NCBI GenBank assembly: GCA_021401465.1
Contig: JADDMT010000004.1
Coordinates: forward strand, 558,001-622,000
Source of the DNA: Teratosphaeria epicoccoides
Lineage: Eukaryota > Ascomycota > Dothideomycetes > Mycosphaerellales > Teratosphaeriaceae
Direction of reading: 5' to 3'
DNA: 64,000 nucleotides
Shown here: piece by piece, positions 9,515-21,221 of the stretch
Numbering within the stretch: position 1 is the first letter of the stretch
Layout of the letters: each line of letters opens with the position of its first letter
Translations under genes and position numbers: made by a program
The notes under the pieces: generated by a model
Told to the model about the DNA's origin: nothing
The model's input: the letters and a program-made list of their open reading frames with translations, nothing else
Databases searched by the model: none

Positions 9515-9523
9515 CATATCCGA

Positions 9524-11437
9524 CAGATGCTCACAACATGATTGGATGACGACAAATCGTAAAGCTAATGCTTTATATAGTGATAATTTGGACTTTCGAA
9601 GGTGCGAGCTCCACACTTCACGCTTGTATTCATTCAGACAGAGCCGCATGGACGAGAAAGTGCCACTGCCAGGTATATTGGATAGCCTGATTGCTCGCAG
9701 TGGGACGGGCACCCACAAAGCGAATCCTGCCAGGGTATGGCCACAGAACGCCAACATTTTCTCAGTCTACCTGCAAACTGTCTAGCACGGGAGTGGATCC
9801 TTACGAGTCCTCAGCAACGCTCTGCTGTCAGATGAGCTTCGTGATATACCCGACCCTATACACTTCTAAGCTTCACCCGACCGCAAGTTCGCCGGCCCTG
9901 GCGAGGTACCAGTGACATTTCCAGCGCTGGCTCTCGTTACATTGAGGATAGATTGATTGTTATTCTCGCCATATCGACAAGTGGTCTATTGAGGCGGCGC
10001 CCGGGATTGGGAGTTCAGGATGGCCAGGTGGACAGACCTGGTGGCTTCGCTATTTTGTGGCGGAACGCGTGCTGCATAGCGGAGGATTTCTGAGAGAAGT
10101 CACCCAATCTGCAGAACTTCCTCTTGCCATATAATGAACTGTTCAAGTGCTTTTATGATTGTCTCTGTAGCCGAAGATACAGGAGTACTAGGCCATTCAT
10201 CTGCCGGGTCTGGGTCGGGCTCTCATTGAGAGGTGTGAGCCATCTACTGAATCCACTTCGATCAGTGATGCCCAATTTGGCGGCCGAAGTCAGCTCTGAC
10301 CAGGAGGACTACCGCCATTCCAAAAGGTGTCTGGAGGGCGGTATTACACCAGCGAACCGTGCTGCAAGAACAACGCGGAATCCTGCACCAGTCGAGGCTA
10401 TGGAGGCTGTATCGCTTCCGCCTGGCAGCTGTGCGTTGTCGAGAGTTATTGAACGCTTGCATCGAAGACTGTGCAAAAGCCTTTCCGCATCACAGGGGCG
10501 CCATCTGGGCAAGCACACCTGCCGGGGAACGGATTGCCGAGCACGAATGACTATTGATGTGTAGCATGAAAGCTGACTGTCAGAAAAGCGGCCATTATAA
10601 AGGCTCATGCTATTGCGCGGATTTCGACCCCTATCCAGGCACGGAATGTAGATGAAGGGTGCGATGGTTCCACCAAAGATCACCACATCCCAATTTGCCA
10701 ACGTGTCCTGGATCTCTTTCCGTGCATTGCGAATTCACCGCAGAGCTCACCCTGGAACTGAGCCGGTCAACTTCCTGTCGCAGTCTGATCTCGGGACCAT
10801 TATGCTCTAGGCCTTTGAGGACCTGCCACCTGCCGGTTAGCACCAAGGGGTCAGGTCGACGCTAATAGCTTTCATTGATAGGGGCGAGGCGTTGAACAGG
10901 AGGTGTGTATGGTGCGAGGGAGATCTGTCTGTCGCGTGTCAAGGACACTGCCGCTTCGCTTGTGGAATGGTATAGGCCGCTGTATGACGGAGACGTCCAT
11001 CCTTAATCCATGACGAGACTGTGTTTATGCCAACTCGCGTTTGTTGGGATTGCTCAGACGCACATTCCCCTGTCGACCCTGGCAGAACGTCCCTTATGGG
11101 CGCAGACATGTAATCCTCATGGCGAGACACACACGCACCATCAAAGGACCTTACTGATTGACCTCACCTTCCGGCACTGACCAGCATCTGGCAAGTTCTC
11201 GAGGAGCCAAAACACAACGATTCGAGAAGCACAAGTTTCAGGCGGGACGGTGACCGGCAAGAGCAATACTTGGACCAGGAGTGATCTTTGTCAGCTCGGC
11301 TAGTACAACCACGTCTCAACCATCTTTGGAATCATCAGGAGAGGTGCTGTCAAAAGACGCTTGGGTGTGCGGTAGAGTAAAATTTGATCGATCCAGTCGA
11401 CCGTTTCGTGTTCGCCGGGTAATACCACTAGATAGTC
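9524..11437. other. Gene-poor stretch between the tRNA candidate and the racemase pseudogene
   Basis: Only short open frames are present on both strands and none resembles a known family. No tandem repeat or RNA gene was recognised. Confidence 0.45.
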
Positions 11438-12198
11438 TTAAACATAATCTTGTCCTCTCTTCCTCCTACCTTCCGAGCTTGCGGCATACGGACCTTTCTT
11501 GGAAGTTTTGCAGTCCATCCTCACAATTCCGACCAGATGATGGACACCGGCGAGCACTCCATCCCTGCCATACCTGCGCACCCAAGCGTGATAACCTCAG
11601 CGCCCTTCGCCACAAGTGACGTGGCTACACTCTGCAGCTCAGCACGCACGAGATCCTCACTGTTGCTAAGCAACCCAAGGACACGCAAATCGCAGCTTCC
11701 TATCCCAGCGCACCATTTCTCCATACCGTAGGTATGTATCTCATCAGCCGATCTCACCTTGCTCTGCGGACCAGAAGCAATGATGCCAAATCTAGCACCG
11801 AGAGTTCGTGCGGTGGGAGGGAGGCTTCCATGGTGCCGACGACGGGCACCTCGAACTCCTCTGAGCATTTTGATCAGCCCGTGGTCAGAGTATCACACCA
11901 CCAATATGGCATCATATTTTTCTGCTTGCTGTAGAGGCAGTATCGCGCGGAAAGAGGCGCCGGACGATAGAATGTTGTCTACAGCTCCCTCAATAGCGGC
12001 TGGGGTGGGATATGGGGCCGTGAACGGCGTGACTTGCACGTCTGGAGGCAGAGTGGGCAATACCATGCTCATGCAACCCTCCGTCGTCTAGGACGTGGCG
12101 TTAGGGTTCGCCAGCAAGATGCGGATGCTGTTTGCCGGCAAAGACAAGCTCAATGAGCCACTTTCTGCTTTCTTGGTTGCCTGGCCGTCGATGGTCAT
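11438..12198 (-). pseudogene. Decayed Asp/Glu (hydantoin) racemase, DCG1-like
   Basis: Successive minus-strand frames together cover most of a roughly 240-residue Asp/Glu/hydantoin racemase. They begin at an ATG at 12198, with SIRILLANPNATS near the start, then DVQVTPFTAPYPTPAAIEGA, KYDAILVV followed by a stop and YSDHGLIKML, EFEVPVVGTMEAS in a second frame, TARTLGARFGIIASG and GAEVITLGCAGMAGME back in another, and VLAGVHHLVGIVRM plus TSKKGPYAAS in a last one. Two in-frame stops, at least three frame changes and a probable loss of about 20 codons before the last block rule out a working enzyme. The second catalytic cysteine region (LGCAGM) is still readable. Family members racemise hydantoins or acidic amino acids. 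The changes do not look like RIP, because they are mostly indels. Confidence 0.8.
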
Positions 12199-13414
12199 CC
12201 TGACTCCTCCAGAGATTGGTGGTGTCAGTCAACATGTACTCGACGTTCCTGATTTATGTCATGTAGTTGACTGGCTACTGTGGATTGGTATCATCATGGC
12301 CATCGCTGCTCGCCACCGGGATAGCAATGCACGACGTCCGAAGAAGCTGTGGAGTCATAATCTAGACCAACTCCATCCGATCTGTACGCTGACACTCTTG
12401 ATTGACCAACGTCCTCTGCTGCTTCGAGCCTCCTCTGAGCAAGTGCTCGGGCCGCCACGGATATAGAGAACATGTGGAGCCAGGCACGATCGGGATCAAA
12501 TTGATAAAGCTTCAAGAGAAAGGTGGGGTGATAAGCCGGCAGACACCGCTGACGCGGATCTTCCCACGAGGCAGGGCAGAGCTGAGGACATCCAGAGCGG
12601 CACGATCCTTGGATGAGCTTGTTCTCGATACCACATGTGACATGTCACACCAAAACGGCGCTGCGGGCTGCCTTGCTTTCGAATGCCCACGCTGGCTCAT
12701 TGCTGACGCTGTCGCAGAGGCAGAGGGGCGGGAGAGCCTCGTCGTGGTGACGCCGGCATTGGGCAAAGATATCACATGCAATGCGCCATTCGGATCTGTC
12801 TTCGGACCGGAGGAACGGTGGAGCATGTCTGCCACGCGATAAGCAACGCATGGAACCCCAGCTCTTCCATCATTGGCACACTACTTGCCGACTTCCAGGG
12901 TCTTGGCTTTGATGTAGGATGCGCAGATGGGGGTGGAGGCAGTAGTGCCGCTGACAGCTATTGTGCATGGATGGCACTCCACCCACCGCCTCTGCTTACC
13001 TGTTTCTCTTCAAAAGCCACCATGGCTGAACTCAGGTGCCGCCTGCCGGCCCTGGCACGTATGCCACGGAGGCGTTTGAGGATGCCGAATGATGTGCACT
13101 GCTTCTCAGCCGCTATCGGGAACATGTCACCACGATAGACAGCAGAGTTGTATGGCGTAGTTGCAGCCGGTGGAGATCGGTTTACCCCTCTAGACAGTTT
13201 CGGGAGCTGTTCGGCTTGCTCGCCAGCAGACCAAGTGGAATGGCGCTGGTGGGTGAGGACAGGGCATCTCGCAGTGATAGCAGGGTTGCCGTCACTATCG
13301 CCGCGACTTGGTTTGTTGGGCTTGACCGAGCTCGGGATTGTTGACGACCTCAGACTGGGTGGGACTCGAGCACGTCGACGCTACTGTCTATGCTATCTGA
13401 CAGCCGCATAGACG
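12199..13414. other. Intergenic stretch, possibly with an unidentified coding remnant
   Basis: Between the racemase pseudogene and the Zn2Cys6 gene no intact gene is seen. A plus-strand frame at about 12402-12842 gives a protein-like reading (for example GREALVVVTPALGKD-like text, actual core SLVVVTPALGKDITCNAPFG) but no family was recognised and the frame closes soon after. It may be another decayed gene next to the racemase. Confidence 0.35.
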
Positions 13415-15848
13415 ATGGATATCCCTCATATTCCACCGCCGCAACGCCTAGCCAGCTTTCACCAACAACTTCCGAGACACATGCCTCAGGTGTCATCCTT
13501 TCAAGCGCAGCCGCAGCATGCGGCAATGCCTCCGCAGACGCATACCGACAGCACGGATCGCGCACGAGCGTACAAGTCGCGAAACAAACGTCCTTGCGAT
13601 TTCTGTCGATACAAGAAGGCGGCCTGTCATCTGGATCATGCTCCACCATGCGAGCTGTGTATACGGTATAACAAAGAATGTACTTTCGTTGAGTCTCCGG
13701 CAAAACGACGACGGCCGAATGAGCAGCATAACAGCAGCGCACTCAAAGATAACGACAAGAGCAGTAGCTTGAGCGATGGCACGTTTGAGGCGCATATGTC
13801 GCGAACGCCCGACACGCCTTTCATGAATGGTGGAGTAAGCGCAATGAATCTACATCACGATTTTCTGGCCTGGGAAAACGGGATGCCAACTCCTTTCCAT
13901 ATGTCGAGCATGGAGATTGAACCTCCCGACTTTGGTCCGTTCGACCCAGCGTTGTACCACGAGCCGATAATCAGCTTCGAACCATTAGAGCCTTTCTCAG
14001 CGTCGACTACAGAGCCTGAGTTTGGAATCTGCAAGCCGACAAATGATTATCAATGTTACAGCTCAAGCAATACAAGCCCAATCTCTCCGAACGCCGTGCT
14101 GCCAGCAAATCTACATCTACCATTCGATGCAACAAGCGGTGAACCCAGTTTGGACAACCAGGCCTCTTCCCATTCTCAAATTGTTGGCACCAGTGGCGAG
14201 CAAGATCCGTACTTGCTAAGTCGTTACCGCTACGACGCCCACAACGAGGTGAACTTCTCTTCGACTCGCATGCGAAAGATGAGTCCTGCAGAAGCTGGGT
14301 CGCACGACGTTCCGGTCTTCTTCACCATCGCTCACAACGCTCTGGCGTCGAAGGCACAGCCCGCAGAACGAGCTGAGGTCATCGACCGACTCCGCGAAGA
14401 ACTTGACAATACGGTATCAGACGGAGCCGGCAGGCGGCTGATCAGATTGTTCTATCGATACGTACAGCCTTACTTTCCACTGTCTACACGAGAGGGGAGA
14501 CGAGAGCGAGACGAAGACGGGATTCGCGATCCAGCTTCAATTCCAACATGCGTCCTAGCGGCTATGTATGGTCATGCCATCCCATTCTACTGTTGGGATG
14601 AGAAGCTCTGTGTTGAAGTCTACACGCCGCCCGACGCCGACGCGCTATTCAAGATCGCATGGCAAGCTGTGCAACCGACGTTCCACACACCAAACCTGGC
14701 AACATTGCAGACTCTGTTGCTGTTGGTTCAGCGACGACCGACGAACAAACACGTCAGCGACACTCCGATGAAATGGACAATGATGACAAGTGCCGTATCG
14801 ATCGCTCAAGCTCTTGGCCTCAATCGGGATCCCACGGACTGGCCATTACCAGCCTGGGAGATCAAGTTCCGAAAGCGTTTAGCTTGGGCGACTTGGGTGC
14901 AGGAGAAATGGCTGTCTCTGAACTTCGGACGAGCCAGTCACATCCAGGTGGACGACTGGGATGTGCCGCTGCTCACTGCAGACAACTTCAGCGACTGGGA
15001 TCGTGAAGAGCCTGGAGGCTTCGGTGGCCTCCATTTCATCAAATTATGCGAGCTTACCGTGATCGTTGACGACATCCTGCGCGACTTGTTCAGTTTGAGG
15101 GCTATGAAGAGACTTCAGAGCTCCCTGCAGGCGACCTTGGATGTCGCCAAGCCGCTCCGGATCCGATTAACCGAATGGTATCAGTCACTGCCCTCTGGAC
15201 TGCTACCTCAGCCTTCGACGATAGCCGCTTCGCCAGATTCCGGCATCGTTACAGGTCGAGGCCGGTCGGGCTCGCTGCAATTTGGAGGCAGTGGGCACCA
15301 TGATCTGGATGGGCATGGAAGTTTGCATTTGGCATATATCACGGCCAAGATCGAGCTGTTCCGTGCTATGCTACGGCCTAAAGCTCCTGACGCAAATTCC
15401 ACAGCCATTAGCGCACTAAGGACTGGCGCTCTGGCGGTGGGAAAGGAGGTCCTGGAGTTTGTCGAAAACTTGACAGCGCATGAGATGGAAGCATTCTGGG
15501 CATCATGTAAGCCTCACACCTGGTGCGTCACATCAGATCTGACCAGTCGCTGACCCAGTACCAGATTCGAGGGCGAACTTCACAATAGCTTCATCTTTCA
15601 TGACCCTGCTATTTGTCACCGCACCTTCCGTCACCGACGCACGAGAGTGTCTCCAACTCCTGACCTCCTGGCGGTCCTTACTACGCATCAAGAGCCGCAC
15701 CTGCGATCTGCTCAACCTGGCGCTGTTGAGGCTGGATGGAGTGTTCGTGGCTGGGATGGAGAACCTGATCGAATTGAGTCCAGCGGCGCAGCAAGCTTGG
15801 GTTGAGAATGATGGCAGTAAGGGGGAGGAGAGACCTCGGGAGCCTTGA
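13415..15848 (+). CDS. Zn2Cys6 fungal-specific transcription factor
   Basis: Two exons, 13415-15506 and 15565-15848, give 791 aa. The 58-nt intron opens GTAAGC and closes TACCAG; splicing joins FWAS to YSRANFTIASSFM, the usual end of the fungal_trans regulatory domain. The DNA-binding cluster is at residues 61-89 with Cys61, Cys64, Cys71, Cys79, Cys82 and Cys89, spacing C-x2-C-x6-C-x7-C-x2-C-x6-C. A basic stretch (AKRRRP) follows the cluster, then an acidic, Ser-rich linker and the fungal-specific regulatory domain at about 320-700 (FYRYVQPYFPLSTREGR is its start). Length and layout match AmdR/Xlr-type regulators, but the target genes cannot be named. The neighbouring racemase is a pseudogene, so joint catabolic function is not supported. 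Confidence 0.9.
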
Positions 15849-16635
15849 ACGGCTTTCAGACATGTGCGAATTTGCCGTGCAGATGGACTGGTGCAGCGGC
15901 GCGGAGAGCAGGATGATAGGTGATGGATGCTAGGCGAATTGTGCACTAGCGAACGTGTGCTGTTTTTTTTTTCTTGAAAAAAGAAAAAACGAAAAAAAAA
16001 ACAACGGAAACAGGTCAAGCATGTCGACTAGCCCGCCGTCGTGAGCGATCGACCTCTCAATCCTCATTCCGTAGCAAGTAAGCCAGCGCTGTATGATGCA
16101 AGTTGCCGCGAGGAGATGAGAGACGAGTGGGGAAAAGCGGTGTGGTAGGACGGCCCGGCGCAAATCTATAGTAATGAACGCTATGCCTCCAGCACCACAG
16201 CAGACAACCTCGCGTCAACAGCAATCCCTGACATCACTACACCACAAACCAGTTCCCCCCCGGCGCAGAAGATCAGTCCATCCAACCGCGTTGACAGTGC
16301 CGAAGTGAGAGGGACATTCAAACGCAGGCTGGGCCTCCGCAAATACGCTCTAGAAGGCGCCAAGACGCATTTATTCGTGAGGCCGTTACATACGTTTCGC
16401 CCCGCCCGTTGCCTATATCTACACAAGCACTTTCAGTGCACGAATGCTCCAATCAGAATCTACCACCGAGTCGCGAATCGTACAGACCCTTTTGTGGTCG
16501 TAAATTTTGCATCCCTGTACTCCCAAGGCGCTGTGCATATACATCATCGTGTGCGAAAGCTTTTTCAATGCCTCATAGGGCTCAAAGAGAAGGTTGTCAC
16601 TGCGTGTAGATCGTTCGGACCCAAGCTTTGTTGCC
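15849..16635. other. Intergenic stretch with an A/T homopolymer cluster
   Basis: At about 15962-16002 a run of T, a short spacer and then runs of A broken by single G and C form a poly-purine/poly-pyrimidine cluster that can fold back on itself. It lies between the 3' ends of the Zn2Cys6 gene and RIM9. No gene is seen. Confidence 0.5.
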
Positions 16636-19331
16636 CTAGAATTCCGTTGGGTACCGTCCGCCAGGAGTCAAACCTGAAGCCGGTGGCATGCTGGCGCCCA
16701 TGCCACCTCTCCCACCACGTCCACCTCGACCTGCTCGGCCCGGCGGTCCGATGCCCGGGAGCGTGAAGTCGGGATTCGCGTTCAAGATCACGTCCTCACC
16801 CCTCCTCTGCGGAGCGCCGCCTCGCGCAGACCCACCATGCGCGGGTCCAGGCCCAGGTTGCCAGTCCGGATTTATCGGCCGCTGGCTGATCGAAGTGAAA
16901 TGACTCGTATCTGACGCAGCACCTGGACTCCGCGCGCCCTCAGGCAAGGTTTCGTAAGAGTGATCCCGTTCATCGTTCAACATCACCTGCGGCGGTGCCG
17001 CCACGTGATGGTTGTCTACATCCGGGTGTGCGCTGTGCTCGCCGTCAGCAAGCTCGCCATCGCCGGCTCGGTCTACGTCGGTGACGGTGTCTGCCACGAA
17101 GCTTGGGATGTGTGTGGAGGAAGGCACTTGTTGCATGCTGTGAGGTAGTTGTGGAGGAGCTTGGTCGAGGTGGTTGGGGGCAGTATGATGAGAAGGTGAT
17201 GCCATACGTTGCGGGCCGCCGTACGCTTGGTACGCGCCACCTTGGGTCAGAGCTGTGGGGAGGGGAGCGGTCGGCGCGCCTGCGTCGCTGCCGGGATCTT
17301 GTACGAAACGCGGGTCGACGTCTTCGTAATACGCGTCGGAGCCAGTTCTTTCATGGCCAATTGGGGGTGGCACAGGAGTAGACTCCTGCGCTAGTGGGCC
17401 TGATGAAGCCACTTCGCTCGACGACAAATTGCCGTCCGAAGGTGAGAACTGGCCCGCTGCTGGAGTCGCTGGATGGCCATTTGGATGTAATGGCGCCGGG
17501 GGTGATATCTGGCCCCACTGCGTTCGAGGCGACACGTAATCCCTACGACCTGTTAGTAACATCTCACAGCGGCATGTTCTGCCGCCAACTTACTGATTGG
17601 AACCAGAGTAAATGCTGGTCGGACTCCTAGGCGAATATGCATTCTCCTGCCTTGGCACCGGACCCTGTTGTAACCCAACCATTCCTGCAACGTCACCATC
17701 GCTGTCTCTGAGACCATAGCTCGGGTTCATCTCTGGCTGTTGACGCGGTGCAGACGGGCTCCCCGTCCGCTCATCCATCTCCACCGCCTGCCCTATTGGA
17801 CCGGCGACAAACTCGTCGTAGTGAGGTTGTTGCGCTGTAGAAGGCGGCATGTCATCCATTGGGGCTCTTGAGCCAGGCGCCGAAGCGTCGTCGTAGTACG
17901 GCTCAATGGCGCCGGTGTAGCCAGGCGGTGGCCCTTGCCTTGGCATTCCTCCTCTGCCCGTGGCGCCTGGGGGAGGCCCATACCCTCCTCGCCCCCTGAA
18001 TCCAGGAGGCGGCATTCCTGGGCCCCTGTAGCCTCCTCGAGGTCCGTATCCACCTCTAGGCGGCCCGTAACCTCCCCTCGGCGGGCCATATCCAGCTCGG
18101 GAAGAGCTATAGCCGCGTCCTGGGGGCCCGTACCCACCTCTGGCTCGCACTGCCGCGCCGTTTGACCGATTAGAAGCAAGCGACCCGTGTGACCCTTGGT
18201 GTCTCAGTCCAGAGGGTGGATCGCCCACGGCCATTAACCCACCCGCTGGGATCGGATTACCGTACTGATCTCGGCTTGGTCGTCGCGCGTAGCCATTGCT
18301 GTCCATACTCAGTCTGCCATTCAGAGGCATCGGCGGCACTTCCGGAGAGCCATATGGTCGTCTGCCGCCACCACCACTGCTCGCACTTCGTACGCTCGGA
18401 TTGTGCTTCGGATTCAGCGGCGCCTGATCATCCATGCTGCTTGCGCCGCCAAACATGATCGCCGTCTCTGGCGTGTTTTCTCGGGTGTCATGCCTCTTCA
18501 TCTCATAGGTGGCAAACTGTGCTTCCTTGCTGAGCCCATTGGCTCCGCTCATCGGAGGCGGACTGTCGGCTCTCGGCAGCTCATCCGTCATCAGCCTGTT
18601 CTGCTGTCGGGTGTCGTAATACGCTGCTCCGCTCATGTCCGCATTCTCTGCGATCCTCTTCTTGCGAGCTTTCCGGCTGACCAGTGTCCGTCTCATGGCA
18701 CACGTCAAGACGCTGGAGGCGACGATGCAGATGACTGCTGCCAAAACGATCCAACCGCCCCACGCGAGGTGCGGAACGAAGAGGAGGACGTCGACGAGGA
18801 AGGCGAGTAGACAGACGATCAGGGTCGGGATGGTGAAGATGAGGAACCCGAGAAGGAAGCGCGGACTGTGTGACGGACTATGGAAGTGTGCCGCTGCCGC
18901 CAGGATGAAGCAGATCAGCGCGTTGAAGGCGGCGATCGGGTGCACGATCAGGATGCCGGAGAGGGAATGTCGGGTGGAGGAGGGAAGATCGAAGTCGCCG
19001 TCGCCATTGTTGTCTGTGAAGAGACCGTCTGGCAAGAAGATGGAATGTCAGCATGAAGTTGCAACGGTTGGAGCGCATAGGCATGAAAGACAACGACATG
19101 TTGCTGTTGGCCTGGATTGGTTTGGTAGAATGTACCTGTGTTATAGGCAAGCTTGAAGGCCGAGCAGTCGCCTCCATCTTTGCAGTAGCCAAAGACTCCA
19201 AAATTGTATCCTTCGTACGTGGCCAAGGGTATGCCTCGGATGACCGGGGTCGAGAGGGTGCTCAGCAGCAGGAGCACGAAAGCGACGAGACACACCAGCG
19301 CGAGTGGGGTCGCGGGTCGCAGCAAGCCCAT
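16636..19331 (-). CDS. RIM9: pH-response regulator PalI/Rim9
   Basis: Three exons, 19331-19136, 19028-17594 and 17542-16636, give 845 aa. Introns are 107 nt (GTACAT, GCTGAC branch, TGCCAG) and 51 nt (GTAAGT, CTAAC, GTAG). The SUR7/PalI-type membrane part has four hydrophobic segments, about residues 8-27, 85-105, 113-133 and 140-165, with the family sequence LLRPATPLALVCLVAFVLLL and the loop YNFGVFGYCKDGGDC between segments 1 and 2. A basic cytosolic stretch (MRRTLVSRKARKKRIAEN) follows, then a very long disordered tail with GGYGPP repeats and RGG boxes. In the Pal/Rim pathway this protein helps PalH/Rim21 at the plasma membrane sense alkaline pH and trigger PacC/Rim101 processing. The long Gly/Arg tail is typical of filamentous fungi. 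Confidence 0.92.
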
Positions 19332-21221
19332 GATGAGGAGGGAAGAAAAGAGGGATGGAAAACGAGCGTGGGTGTCGTCGGGCTCGACTCGTCCTGGTGC
19401 GGGCGAATGCGAGTGGACGACGTGAGCAGGAAATTGGTCGTGTCGCAGGCGGACGGGAATTGTTACAGTATATTACAAGAGCCTGGTCGCTCTTTCCGAA
19501 TTGATGCAGTGTGAGGCCGCTGCCCGCCTAGCAAAACACGCACCGCTCTCGTCGGGCCGGACGAGACCCTGCGGTGGTGGTGTCGCTGTCGCTGTCGCTG
19601 GCGTCGTCGGCGGCGGCGGCGGCGCGAGTCGTGGGGAGAACTATGTGTCCTTGAAGTCTGGACCAGGACTTGGTGCTGCCTACGCGGGGAGTTTCATCTT
19701 GTCGAATGACTCGCGTGTCCAAACGGTCCCATCCGATAGTACATGTATCGATCGCCGGGTAGCCACGATGCTACCACGTACAATATCTTCGGCGGTGAAA
19801 GTGATTTGGGAGACGGTCCGGGAGAGAGGTGGGCAAGGTTTAGGTGGCACTCTGGTCCTACGAATCTACGTACTCGTGGGAGTTGTGGCTTGGACACCGA
19901 AAGGACAGGGAATCACATCCCACGTGACTTGGACGCCGCAGAAGCTACGCGCGCTAGGCGGTATGCAAGCTCTATCCCGGCTAATTAATCCTTCTGGCCC
20001 GATTTCCCTACATTTCATTATTATTCCCTATTTCATCATATCATCAATCCACCTGCAATATTTGTTCAGGCATGCGACTGATCAATACGCGCGAGCATGA
20101 GCTCCACACAGTACATCATACTGTTTGCAATTGCATCTCGGCTGCATCGCGGGACTACCGAGTCCGTCTAGCCTGGAACCCAATGTCTCGGACCTTACCC
20201 GGCAAGGAGCCACCACCAGACCACCCCTCCCCCGCGCCCAACTAAAGCTATGAGTCTAGGACTCAGGGGGTAGTACGCTCAGGGGGCTGTACGCAGCACG
20301 CTCGTCGCTCACCCGCTTCCCCGCTTACCCGAGACCCGCCCACCCAGGCCGGGAGGCCAGGCGCTGACCACCTCGGAATCGGTCCTGACTCCTGACTACA
20401 TGTAGGTACAGTCATGGCGACAGCGGCGACTGTAGAAGCGCGTTTCACGCCGTCACTGTACTGGTTTGCACAGCATAAGCCTTGCACTGTACTTGGAGTA
20501 CAGCAGCTCAACGGCGGCGAAACGCTCGACCTGAACAATGATGGCAGGAGCCGTTAAAATGACGAGTCACAGTCAGCCCATGCTCTGGCTGCGTGACTGG
20601 CAAGCCCAATGACATGGAGCCTTAAATGCAGATATTCTCCGCGACCTATTATAGAAGTGAAGCGCGGAGTGAAGCCCACATCGGCTCCCAGGCAGATCAA
20701 TGCGCAAGATCAACAACTTCTCCGTCAAAAAGAGTTGATGTGATTGTCAGCAATACCTGTGAACAATAACACTTATTGTCAGACGTTCTGACGGGCTGAG
20801 AGCTCATGATCAGTCGCCTGCGTCTTAAGCATTGTTTCCTCAGGCTTTGAGCATATCAAGTCAACCGCATAGATGATCGAAGAGATCCAAGGCCGCCCGG
20901 TGCTTGCATAAACTGATGCCTGAAGATGTTGGCCTGTGGGACTTCACTCTGATGGCACTGCTCCATTGCACGAAAAGATCCTGAGGGTCACTCGTTCACT
21001 CGCCTGACTGTTCCAGCTACTGCCGCGTTCACCATCAGAAGCAAGTGGCCCTCCAATTGCGCGAGACCTTCACCTGCTAAAATCGAAGCCTGTGATTTGT
21101 ATCATCACATGCGTATGACATTTTTGTGCGCCGCGCTGCCTTCAAGATCAGAGCACAGCATTGTCTAGACGCTGGCCTCTGTCGCAGCAAGACGGCCGAA
21201 TATCGAAGCAGCGGATCAAGC
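19332..21221. other. Intergenic stretch with short triplet repeats
   Basis: This 1.9-kb region is upstream of RIM9 and of the BTB pseudogene. At about 19573-19622 there are short runs of GTC/GCT and GGC triplets. Open frames here are short and not protein-like. No RNA gene was recognised. Confidence 0.45.

Larger units (their letters stand above)
9325..9523 (-). tRNA. Candidate tRNA-Glu(UUC) interrupted by three segments
   Basis: Four blocks on the minus strand, 9523-9515, 9453-9426, 9415-9406 and 9349-9325, join to exactly 72 nt, the usual length of eukaryotic tRNA-Glu. The joined RNA has a perfect acceptor stem (TCGGATA with TATCCGA), D-stem GTG with CAT (one G-U), anticodon stem ACCCG with CGGGT, loop CTTTCAC with anticodon UUC, T-stem CCGGG with CCCGG and loop TTCGACT, and discriminator A. 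The B box GGTTCGACTCC is perfect. The interruptions are 61 nt after position 9 (starts GTTAGT, ends TGTAG), 10 nt at the canonical intron site 3' of position 37, and 56 nt in the variable loop (starts GTACTG, has GGCTAAC, ends TACCAG). A short T-run (TTTT) lies about 12 nt past the 3' end. The first 9 nt lie 61 nt upstream of the A box, unusual for a Pol III gene. It could be a functional multi-intron tRNA or a relic; the intact pairing argues for recent or continuing function. Confidence 0.6.

Noticed and set aside
11438..12198. Repeat-induced point mutation as the cause of racemase decay
   Set aside because: The lesions are mainly insertions and deletions and the stops are not clearly from C-to-T change; no second copy is seen.
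16660..16690. B-box-like GGTTTGACTCC with a short stem
   Set aside because: It is within the coding end of RIM9 (SGLTPGG) and has no other tRNA parts around it.
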